The position numbers and the translations under genes are program-made. Shown piece after piece: positions 24,340-34,986 of a stretch of DNA of 64,000 nucleotides (within the stretch, counting starts at the first letter, position 1; each line of letters begins with the position of its first letter). The notes beneath the pieces are model-generated. The model searched no databases and had not been told where the DNA came from. It worked only from the letters and a program-made list of their open reading frames with translations. Where the stretch lies: assembly GCA_017590115.1 (NCBI GenBank), contig JAGGNK010006448.1, positions 1,995,849-2,059,848 on the forward strand. The letters run 5' to 3'. This stretch comes from Montifringilla adamsi. Taxonomy: Eukaryota; Chordata; Aves; Passeriformes; Passeridae.

Positions 24340-25540
24340 GCCTCGGCTGGGATTTACAGCAAGCATGCACTGGGTCCCAGGTGCCCCCGTAGGCAGAACT
24401 CTAAATCCTGCTGCAATAGCCTCCTAGGTGAATGCCCAGAGCTGTTTGGTTTGTGGTCAGTCCCAGAGTTACTCGAGAGAAGGGGTCTGTTTGCCCCCTC
24501 GCTTCTGGGCTTCCCTGCCCCTGCGGGTGCTGTGGCTCCTGTGTCACTCGTGCCTGTCGGTGCATGGAATATATGTTCAGTATGGGCACTATGTAATTCC
24601 AGGCGTAGCAGGGTTTGAATGTCAGATGGCAAGTTGCTCGAGTGCAGAGATATATACAGGGAGGCAAAAGGGAGGAGACATTCCATTTGCTTATTATTTT
24701 CTTGGTTGCTGAAGCAAGTGCTGTTTGCTAATTAAAAGCACAGTTCTGTGCCGTATTTCACAACTTCCCTGTATTTATTTTCATGATGACTTCCTTGAAT
24801 CGCATCCTAGGCTTCAGTACATATTAACATCCCAGTGTGTTTTTTTCCTGTGCTTACCCTCAGTAAAGCAGATGACTAGGAAAAAACTCCACAAAACAAC
24901 CCATTAAAATTACTGTCAAATCCATATGGAATAGATTAGGTTCTTAACCCAATTATAGTGAAGTTTCAAGTATAGGCATGATGGAAAAGCTACCAAGAAG
25001 TTAGGAGACTCATTCTGATGAGATTTGATATCCATCTGAATGGCAGCTTGGCTTTCAACCACAGTTTGGTTTTGGAATCCATTGAAGTTTTGTAAATTTC
25101 AGTAAGACTGTGTTTGAGTCTTCCCATTTGACCCACCCTGAGCAGTGACACAATTGTACGCTTCAGGGCACATTTCAATTTAAAATAGAATGGAGTATTT
25201 GTGACATACAAAGAGAAAATGATAGCATGAAAGGGTACTGAAATTTGTCTATTGTCTTTACAGTTACATAAATTTGGAGAAAAAAATGTTCACATATGTA
25301 AATGCTAAGACATGGAATATCATGTAGGAAGGAGCCACTGTGAAAATGTAAGTTATGCTATTTGTAGCACCTTGACTTTCTTCAGTGCAAAGAAGAACTA
25401 CTGATTTACTTTCCCCTGCAAGAAATAAAATAATATTGATCTGCTTTGAGTTGAGATTTTGCATATTTGAAAATTCGATGTGAATCTTTATGCTTCATAA
25501 TCACATCTGAACATATTAAAATTTCTGTGGCATAAAAATT
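24340..25540. other. Non-genic stretch between two CR1 tails
   Basis: No recognised gene. The overlapping open frames near 24.4-24.7 kb on both strands have no similarity that I can see and come from a moderately GC-richer patch. Confidence 0.6.
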
Positions 25541-25542
25541 AG

Positions 25543-25699
25543 TTCCATCCCTGGAAGTGTTCAAGGCCAAGTTGGATGGGGCCCAGACCAACCTGCTCTA
25601 GGAGGTGGCATGCCTTGCCCATGGTGGGTGAGGTTGGAGCTCGATGATTTTGAAAGTCCTATCCAACCCAAAGCACTCTATGATTCTGTGATTCTATAA
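25543..25699 (+). repeat. CR1 LINE 3' fragment
   Basis: Plus-orientation landmarks in order: TTCCATCCCTGGAAGTGTTC, AAGGCCAAGTTGGATGGGGC, AACCTGCTCTAGGAGGTGGC, a TTGGAGCTCGATGATTTTGA block, TCCAACCC, then the terminal short-repeat tail CTATGATTCTGTGATTCTAT. This is a textbook 5'-truncated CR1, about 155 bases, less diverged than the other copies here. Confidence 0.95.
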
Positions 25700-27469
25700 T
25701 ATACTGAGAGATGCTCCTTTGTCTGTATCACACAGAAATACTAAAGCTCCTCTTGCTCTGTGTGGGGTGAAATGACTGATGCAGTCCATCTAGGTAATGC
25801 ATAATGTCTCTGGAATACACACCCTTATGGCAACTGCTGGCAGTTGTTATGCCAGACTTAAGGATATATGTAAGACATGAACGCACCAGAACAGAGTGCT
25901 TTCGAAATAGGTACTGGAGTCAGGTAAGTGGTTTCTGAATGTCCTTTGCTGCAGAATGAATATAAATAGAGTAGTGTTCAAAACATCCACGTAATGAAAT
26001 TATTTGGAAAGGATGAACTGCATATGCAAGGTTCTATAAGACACTGAAATATGCCTATTTTAGCATGCATGTGTATTTGCAATACATAACAAGTGCCAGG
26101 GCTTTTTTATTTTAAGACTTGAAAACATTTTATATAACATGTTTACATTGTCATTCCAGCAAAGCAGTCATCAGAAAAGAACATCATGAGCTTTATACAT
26201 AAATCATATTTCAAATGTACTTATTTGATAAACCATACAAGTTTGACATAGCTGCAATTGTTTGCACTTTCCTCCTGGACCAATGAGTGAGTATTTTGCT
26301 ATCCCTCTTTTTATCCCTTTGTGCTAATTATTACATAGTGTTGCATTACTGAAGGGAAAGACATGCTGATACCGAGACCTTTACAGAGGAAGTGTGGTGC
26401 TACAGAAAAGCATTTCTTAAGGGAACCTCCAGCTTTTCTCAGAATGTGTGATTAAAGGTGCATATCCTTTGTGGATACTGCTAGCAGTGCTCCCAGCATT
26501 TCCCTTGCATGCCAGATCATGACTAAAGAACTACAGTTTTACTTCCATGTCTGATCAAAGCTGCGTATGCCATACACTTAGGCCAGCTGTTGCGAGAGAA
26601 CAATTAAGATGGCCTGTGGCAATTTGCATTTCTTTCTGGATGACTTTCATGCAACCCAAGGCACATCAATAGCACAAATTAATTCCATATATGCTAAGAG
26701 AATTCTTGAAAATTCAGGGGACAATTTCTGTAGACTCTGACACTGAGGTGTTCTTAGATGCCAAAAGACCAGTTCACAAAAGTGAGGGGAAGAAGATTAA
26801 ATTCTCCTATTCCTGTAATAGCTGGAGTTCAGCTGTCAAAAAAACACAGTCTACATGTGTAAACCTTTTCTATAATGTTCTGTGAATATTTAAGTGGGAA
26901 TAAAAAACAATTAAAATTAAATTACACCTTGCATATGGAAAGGGCTGAAAAAAATATATTCCAGAGTCCTTTAAATGTTATCTTGATTGATAGCATTATT
27001 TATAGCATAATAATGAGGTAGACAGAAAGGAAGAAAAACCTAAAATGAAAATCAGCTATAATAGCTCATTGAAGTCCTAATGCCTTCTGCTTGTGCCTTG
27101 GCTGGGGAATCTTCCTTCTAAAAGCTGCTGCATCAGGCTCTACACATGTCCAGCTATTTTTAGGCTTGCAACAGGCTGTTTACAGGGGATTTGAAGTCTG
27201 GCAATCCAGATACTCTAGACACAGTTGGAATGCTCGCGCCTCTCCACAGGTTACACTCGGAATTAAAAACTGCGATGTGGCTCTGTCATTCAAACCTTAT
27301 AGTGTCTGGCATTGGGTGTCAAAAAAATCGTGATGAAACAGAGCACTGTGGTTTTAATTTAAACTACTTACTGCCAAAAATATTCATGGATAACTTGTTG
27401 GCCAGTGGGCAAGGAAAAAGTTTTGGTGAGCTTCCATTTAAAGACTATGGATTTGTTTCAGTCAGGAAT

Positions 27470-27542
27470 GGGGTTTTTTGTTGTTGGGGTTCTTTTTGTT
27501 TGGTTGGTTTGGTTTGGTTGTTTTTTTCTTTTTTCTTTTTAA
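27470..27542 (+). repeat. T/G-rich low-complexity tract
   Basis: Runs of T broken by GG and GGTTTGGTT blocks, ending in a T/C run. An apparent membrane-like peptide in one frame (27478-27732) comes from this composition and is not evidence for a protein. Confidence 0.9.
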
Positions 27543-27816
27543 TTTGGCAGCATATCTTCCTTTTAAAATAGTATTACAGACATTCATATTCAGTATTTAC
27601 CAGGCACTTCTTGAAAACTGGTATTCCATCCCTCTTCAAGCATGGATTTCAGCAAATTTCTCGTTCTCCATTACATGTAATATTATACCCATCCACATGA
27701 CCAGTGTATATGAACTGACAAGATCAGCATAACAAGACATTTTAAGTTCTCAGATACTCTTCACCATTATATCTGTACAAATTAAAATCTCGAGTATTTT
27801 GAACTAACTTTTAAAA

Positions 27817-27848
27817 TTATTAATTAATTAATTAATTAATTGATTGAT
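27817..27848. repeat. (ATTA)n microsatellite
   Basis: About seven near-perfect ATTA units, ending in diverged GATT units. Each unit contains a TAAT core, so homeodomain-site searches will score heavily here for trivial reasons. Confidence 0.9.
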
Positions 27849-28404
27849 ATAAAATTATTTATAAATTGTTTGTAACATTAAATTCATAAAACTTCAAATT
27901 GTTCAAAGCATCTTATCACTGGGTTTTCTTTTTTTTTTTTCATAACATACATTGCATGTTATTGTACATATTGTTATATTATTTATTGTAAATTTTTACA
28001 AGTCATCAAAATAAATTATTTTTTAATCTTTTTTTACTTTTCAGCATTTTCATATTTTGGGAGTGGAATTTTTAGGTAATCCTGCCAGTTCTAAATTGAA
28101 TTTACTTGTGTTATGTAGTCCACATATGCCTTTAGCATTTGTAGGTGCAATTTGCTTTAGTCGTCATCGGAGTAAAAACTACATTTCAGTGAAAGAATTT
28201 GGTGTTAGGTGTTCCTGTTGGATTTTCACCGAGAAACAAGAAGCAGATGTGATGTTATTATAATTACCTGTCAAATACTCTGCCTTGAATTCTGTCATCA
28301 CTGTTTGATATAAATTGTAAGTTGGAAACAAATGGAAGGTTAATGTTGATTTTAAAGAGACCTGAGAAACTTGTTTGTGTGCTTGGTTCCAAAATGCTGA
28401 AATT

Positions 28405-28475
28405 TGAAGCCTGAAACCTTAAAGAGAGGTCAATGGGAATTTAGCATCTGAATGTCTTTGAGGATCTGGGATTTG
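28405..28475. repeat. Old amniote repeat, TCAATGGGAATTTAG type
   Basis: GGTCAATGGGAATTTAGC followed by ATCTGAATGTCTTTGAGGA and TCTGGGATTT. The order follows a sauropsid repeat that I recall as TCAATGGGAGTTAGGCACC with an AAATACCTTTGAGGATCTGG block after it. Substitutions are many; the name is unknown to me. Confidence 0.5.
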
Positions 28476-30760
28476 GTGCTGTAAAAGTGGAGCTTTTTAT
28501 TCCAAAGGTAGGCCTGAGGCCACTGTACTGATTTACAGATAGCCCCTTAACAGCTCTGTTCTTAAAGCCAATTGTGCCCTGTGCATGCCAGAATACAGCT
28601 TTAGGGTCCAACAGCACTTAGCACTGTTTGGAAACCTTGGTATTTTTACTTGGTTTCTAAAACAGCACCTCTGTCAGAGGCAGGGGTAGGACAGGAGCAC
28701 ATGTACTTTGCTTTGTTTTCCCTCCAACTTGAACTCTGTGTTGTGAAACACAATCAGTCTGGTCATGGTCTACACAGCTGAGCTTTCCTTAGAGGCAGGA
28801 ACATTCCTCTGAAGGCAACAAGCATGCAAGATGATGTAAGGGGGTTTCTGACCCTTGTGGGTAATACTGGCAGACAAAATGAGGCCTGAGAAGTGCATTT
28901 ACCTTTTCTAACTTTCCAGAAAGCCAAGAGGAAAAGTCTAGAGGAACAAAGTCCGTAGTTGAAGGATGCAAATAGTTTTAACTTGCAAGCACTTGTACAA
29001 TATTTCTATCTCTTAGATACTCTTCTGCTGAGTATGAAGGACATCTGTGTCTACAGTGAATAAGAAAAAATAACATCTTCTGGTAAGTGAACTGCTCCAT
29101 CCCCACCACACATCTCTGACAAGGAGATTGTTGCCTTGTGTAGCCTCATGTAATAACTTCAGTTTCTGCAGTTGTCCCTCTGTCATCCTCAATTGTGCCT
29201 CCTTCCCCAGGTACTGATAGCACATAGCTCATGCATGAGCTAACTACCCAAGTATTTTGTCAGCTTTTTGATCAGCCTTTGCACTTTGCCCAAAGTTCTC
29301 TGCTGTCACAACTACGTTTCTAGCTTTGCCTGAACTAATGAGCAGCTCTGGTATGTTTACCTGAGCTTTATCCCCTGAGACTTATCCTCTGTGTGTCCCT
29401 TCCTTGCTTTATTAATGCACAGGGTCCTCAGCAGGCAGACAGCTCAGATAGGTGCTGACAGATGAGTTCCCTGTCCCCAACAGCATTCTCTGTTCCCAGA
29501 TGCTGGGATTATGGCTGCTGTAATCACTTGCTCTGAAAATTAATTCTGAAAAGTCAGTCTGAAAAGTCCAAACTGTTTTCTGGTTCATGCTTTCAAAGGT
29601 GGGCATCAGGCTGGGGAGGACAGTCTCGACAGTCTGCCGTGGAGATGAAGCAAAACAGAAGCCTAGCTTTAAGTGCCCTGAACCTGTTCAGGAAGGGTGG
29701 TGAACCTCGTTAGACTAAAATCAGCCTATCTGTGCCAGCCTTTATATCCTCGTGCAGCAGTCCCATGGTGCCATGCAATCTTCACAGATTTACCTGAAAA
29801 ATCCCTGTTTCTCTTGACAGTCTCATGTGTGCTGAGAAGGAGCATACACAGCTTTGTCATCAAAGCATATTCTTATAAATTAATCTTTTAAACAATTTCA
29901 GATGAGAGAAGGTGCTGTCTCACCATGACAGACAGGGTCTGTAGGATCTTACATGCCTATAGACTAGTAAGCGTAGGGATGCTTGAAATACCTGTGAGAT
30001 TCTCCACACACTATGGAAGTGCCAGTGCAAGCTCCACAACACCTGTTTCAAATAGTTCTGGGAAAAGGGTCTAGACTATTCCCATCAGAGAGAAATGAGT
30101 TAAATTCTTTCCTACAGAGAGAGAGGCTAAAGCTATCATACATGTACCTGTAGCTGCTTTCATGTTGGCTGCCACGTTATCATGTGGACCAAATATCCAG
30201 AGAAGAAAGGAGGAGGAGGAGATCCTAAGAGGAAAGAAGGGACTGAGGCAGTATTGGTGATGTTTTCTTCCAGGCACAGTTAAGCTACAGTTATCCAACT
30301 GCTACAGGTACACCCTCAAAAATACTTGTGCATCATCAAGAAACTTGCTGTGATTCCCGCCTGTAGGCATGAAGTTGGAAATGCCAGGCTGCATAAAAAG
30401 GCAATGATACCTTGCTCCTGGGAGAGAGCAGCAAAAGGGACCAAGTTTTTGTGTGAATCTACTGGAAGGGTCTGCAATGTCCTCCTGGGGAATTAACAGC
30501 ACATTAGATCCATGGCATTTTTGCTGCCTGTTTTCTGTGCTCCCCATTCTGCATCGCACTGGAGTTAATAAATCCAACAGTGATACCATAAATGTATCAG
30601 TTCATTGTAATGGGAATCTAAAGATCCTTGAAAGTGCAGTCCAGTTCACCATAACAAGAAACTAATAACCTTTATCCTCCAGATATCCAAACTTGTTTCA
30701 TCTCCATGATATGCCGAGGGCTTGTTGTCTTCTGGGAGTATTGTTTCAGCTGCCTTTTCT

Positions 30761-30778
30761 CAGCAGCAGCAGCAGCAC
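30761..30778 (+). repeat. (CAG)n short run
   Basis: Five CAG triplets plus a diverged CAC-containing unit. Short, of no evident significance. Confidence 0.85.
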
Positions 30779-32762
30779 AGAGTGGGGGAAGAGGTGATTC
30801 TCGAAGTAAACACATGTCAAGCCTTTCAGGAGTTTATAGATTAGAAAGAATACTGAAACAAGGAAGTTGTGATTACAGGTCTGCGTGGAGGAAATGCTAC
30901 AATTAATAACATGTCTGCTCCACCTTTGAAAAAATCAATAGGCTTGGCTCTGAGAGGTCATAGAAGCAAGTTATTTCTAGTCCTGTGAGCCCTCAGCACA
31001 AGGAATGTGCTGTTGCCTCTGTGACACCTTGAGGACACAGAGCAATGGTGATTCTCATAACTGATAGGAGAAGGGCAGTAGGTGGGTGAGATAGCTGACA
31101 AAGGGTAGAGAGCTTCTGCAGTTCTCTAGAAAGTTGCCACCCCCTTGAGTGGGGAGTGAAGATTGGTCAGATGTAGAATTCAGGTATTACGTTAACTCAG
31201 AACATGATGCCACCTAGAACTGAATGCAGTTATGCTACCTGTGTTTCTTGCAGAATTTAGACCAGTGACAGGTAACATACTCCTGGGTGACATCAAGTCA
31301 TTTTCACTCTGACGAGTGTCGTGCTGAAGTTGCTGACAAACTGCTTTCCCAGAATCCCAGAAGCTCTTCAGGGTAACAGGTTCCTTTTGCTGCCTGAAAA
31401 ACTCAGGCTCACCAACACATGTTCCGAGTGTGCTGATAAGCACGGCCCAGGCCCCACTAAAATAGACACTTCTTGCCTCTCTGAGTTATTATATTTCTAT
31501 AGAGAGAAAGTTGGTCTGTTTTTAATGGGTACTATTAATATCTCCTTTTGTGAGAATAAGTCATCTAATACCCTGAAACCAGAGGCAGTTAGGTTCTTGC
31601 TTGAGAGACCATATCATCCTATTATCATTTTCATCTGGCAAGCAAATGCAAAGAGCTAGAATGAAAACAGTGGATTAATCACACATTTTCAGTGTGATTC
31701 CTAATCTCATTAAAACTTTCTCAGACAGGACTGAATTGTATGGCAGCATCAGTTATTTGTTTCTCATTAATGGAGGTCAGACTCTTGAATCCCAGCATCT
31801 CTGGAAGGAGGCACTGCCTGCTCAGGCTGCCTGGACTTCTTTGCTCAGGACACTGCAAGAGACAGATAAGCCCATTCTGCTGTATCCAGGCATCTGCTTT
31901 GTTCATGTGAGGTTCCTTCTCCCTCCTGGATTTGAGTTTTCCATGTGACTGTCTCTCAATGACAGTGACTCCCTGTATTCATCCCATGGCTTTTACATTT
32001 TGTGTGCTAAGTTTTGTAAAATGACTGTTTGGGAAAAGTGGTTAAAATGATGGCAGGAGTTTGGTGTTCTTAAGGAAGTTCCATGAGGGGTCAGATAGCT
32101 TGTTCTCTGGCAGTTATAAGTTTTGAAAGGAAAAGTAGAATCTGCATGCTTTCATGTAGCTTATGGTTTCATTTCCTTGCTTAGCCTTGATTTGAATACA
32201 TTGCATATGAAGCAGCCCTGTGAGCTTCACAAGCAAGATTTCTGTGTGTAAATTATAACAACTTTATTATTTCCTGGATAATAACATTAAATTCTTAAAA
32301 TGTCAGCTGGATGCCAAACACTTAAAATTCAAGATGTAGTGCATTTAAGAAAGACTCTTATCTTGTGTTACAGAAATTGTGCTTTTTCTTTAAGGCAAAC
32401 AGTTATCCCTGAAGTCATTTACAAGTAGATATTTTCAGTTGCCTTAATCAAGATTTTTAATATACATGCAAATTGAAGCTGCAAAATGTTTGGATATACA
32501 AAAGCAAGAAATAAGTGCACATACTGTCTTTATTTCTAGATACTGTATAAGCACACAGTGAATATTTTTATAAATATCAGCAAAAATGCATTGAAAACAT
32601 ACTGAAAGGTAAGCTTTGTAAGCTGAGTTAGGACTTAAAAACTTCATTCAAAGACAAGGTAAAAATGAAGACTAAAACCACCAAAGAACAGGGCATGGAA
32701 CAATGGGATTAAGCATTTACAAAAAAAGGACATTCTGTAATTTCTTGTTTTGAATCTTCTTG

Positions 32763-32845
32763 TGGGTGGAATCCTGGCTCAGCTGCAGTCAATGGGAGTT
32801 TTGGCATTGACTTCAATAGGCCTGAGTTTCACCCTGTGTTTATAG
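32763..32845. repeat. Old amniote repeat, CAGTCAATGGGAG type
   Basis: GCTGCAGTCAATGGGAG, then TTTTGGCATTGACTTCAATAGG, then TTTCACCCTG. The CAGTCAATGGGAG and CATTGACTTCAATAGG halves are partly inverted around a TTTTGG spacer. Same module type as at 7.9 kb. Ends are estimated. Confidence 0.55.
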
Positions 32846-34916
32846 GATAATTCTTCAAGGGATTTATAAGACATAATTTTAAATCATAACAGAAAACACC
32901 CACTAAGGAAGCTACTAAATATTTTTTTGGGAAGAAAAATGGTTTTAAGATGGGAGCAATTTGAAATAATCTTCCAGCTAATTTTCATTTGCTCTTCTTG
33001 TTTAATGTGAGCTTGAGTTTTATACAACAATGGAAACAGCAAAAGTCATGTGACAGTGTATGCATGAGGATTTTTCTCTTATGAGATTTCTAGAAAAGTT
33101 GCAGCAGGCAATTTTTTAGTTTTATATTTGCTGAACTTTAATGAACTTGGTACCCTTACCTACTAGATAAGAACCACATCTCATCACTAGTCAGTCAGAT
33201 AATTAATAGTTGCAACCGCTGTAATAAAAACTGATATTAATCCAACCTGCCATCGTCTGTTTATTATTGTGAAGCAACTCGTGTATGACAAGCTGACAGC
33301 AAAATGTGGCAGAAACAGAAAAGGTATTCATGCGGATGGTGTGTGTTGGTGAGTGACACTCTGCATGGTTAACACCATCTGACACAAAGCAGGTCCCCAT
33401 GTGTTTTCAAACGCCTGCTTAAAGGTCTATGGTAGACAAATAGGAGCCTTTATGTCGACTTCCGTGTGCTTTGAAGTCACTAATGAGTATGTTTTTGAAT
33501 AACACAGAGTGTGAAATCTCAGCTGAAGCAGTAATACATTAGCATTAGGGTGGCTATTTGCCATTCTTCCTCCTTCCCTCTACTTCCTATTTTTGTGGTT
33601 TTCTGGTTCTGTGCTTTGTTGGTGATTGCAGTATAAGATCTTTGAGACAAGAAGACTGCCTATTTATGTATACACATGCATATGTGTGTTTGTGTACCTG
33701 TGTTTCTTTATGTGATATCTCATTTGTCCTGAGTCCTTTGCACACCCCTGATTTTCTCAAAGCCCAGATATATAGTCCCAGTGACAGTATGCCTTACTGT
33801 TCCTCACTCATAAAAATACATTTTTTTAATTGATCAGCACTTGTATTTTGTTTTAATGCCAGTTACTTCAAAACATGAATCCTGTGTGCTAGCTAAGATC
33901 AAGATAATTTTCAAGGAAGTGTTTGCTTGAGGGCCATGGAATTGTACCAGGAGATTAACGCAGTGAAGAGTTCTGATCACCCTCTTCAACTGTTTAGTAA
34001 TACCATTCTTGTGCAGCTCTTACCAGAGGGGTTTGTTCATTGAGGTCAACATTTTCAGCCTAAGAATTAAATTTAGATTCTTCAGTCTATATTTATGTGT
34101 CTAAATATAAATGGTTTCATTTTCAAAGGTGCAGATTACTCCTGACTGGCGCTGACAGCATCTATTCCCATCTTCCCTGCTAGAATTATTAGCAGGCACC
34201 TTCGTGCCCTGCTGTGCCAAGCAGGGATTCCTGACATGCAAACACATGTAAATATCATAAGTGCCATCTGACAAATGTAAAAGGACCAGGATGAGGAAGG
34301 TTGTACAGACCCACTTCAGGGGGAATGAGTAAGTAAGCACAGAAGCTGGGAAGACCAGAGTGAAGACTGATTGCTAGATTTTTTTATAGCAATGAAAAGC
34401 TGGTTAGACAACAAGTAAAAATGAGTCACTTGATCCAAACTAAATCTTGAATAATGGAGTATGCAGTTGCCAAAACACCTTTTCAAGGAAATGGGTGTCC
34501 ATGTCAGAGGAGAGCTGCAAAAGGCAGTAGTTTTGCTGACTTCAACCTAGGAGAAACCTTAACACTGAAGGACAAAGCTGATTGTGCACGCTAGTTTTAT
34601 TAATGCATTTGCATGTGGACAGGTATAAAACACCTGATCTAACTGGAACTGCTGATCCATTCCTTGCGCGGTGTGAATAGGTGAGAACCAAGAGTCATCA
34701 GACAAAGTGTGCAAAAACACCAGCAAATGCCCCTCAAACCCCTTCTGAATGAAATATTATCTTTTAAAAGAAGAAACAACATTTATGCTGCTTATCTTGA
34801 GACTGCTAAACTATATATGTTCTTATATCTAATTCCCAGCACAGTCCAGATTTGCTTGTCATGTACACAGTAACTGACAATAAACAATTAAAACAAAATA
34901 TTGGTTTGACCAGTCA

Positions 34917-34986
34917 TACCTGAACTGGTCACTTTCTTTGGAGACCATTAAATTTGGTCTCCAAAGAAAGTTGTTCAGTTCAGGTA
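34917..34986. ncRNA. 70-base near-perfect hairpin (pre-miRNA-like)
   Basis: Left arm 34917-34946 and right arm 34956-34986 pair around a 9-base A/T loop (34947-34955). The inner 15 pairs are perfect (CTTTCTTTGGAGACC against GGTCTCCAAAGAAAG). After one more pair come a single-base bulge (34972), a C-G pair, a U-U mismatch, a G-U wobble and ten more perfect pairs (TACCTGAACT against AGTTCAGGTA). Length, small loop and long stem resemble a microRNA precursor on either strand, though the stem is slightly short for the usual basal segment. It could instead come from a template-switch inversion or a small transposon. No known miRNA seed is recognised. Confidence 0.4.

Larger units (their letters stand above)
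25700..34900. other. Non-genic stretch, 25.7-34.9 kb
   Basis: No recognised gene. It contains low-complexity tracts at 27.5 and 27.8 kb, old repeat pieces at 28.4 and 32.8 kb and a short CAG run at 30.76 kb. Many short open frames are present on both strands, none convincing. Confidence 0.6.

Noticed and set aside
25905..25935. Perfect donor CAG|GTAAGT at 25923/25924
   Set aside because: No credible acceptor within a few hundred bases upstream, so no exon can be drawn.
27478..27732. Membrane-protein-like frame
   Set aside because: The hydrophobic run comes from a T/G-rich low-complexity tract.
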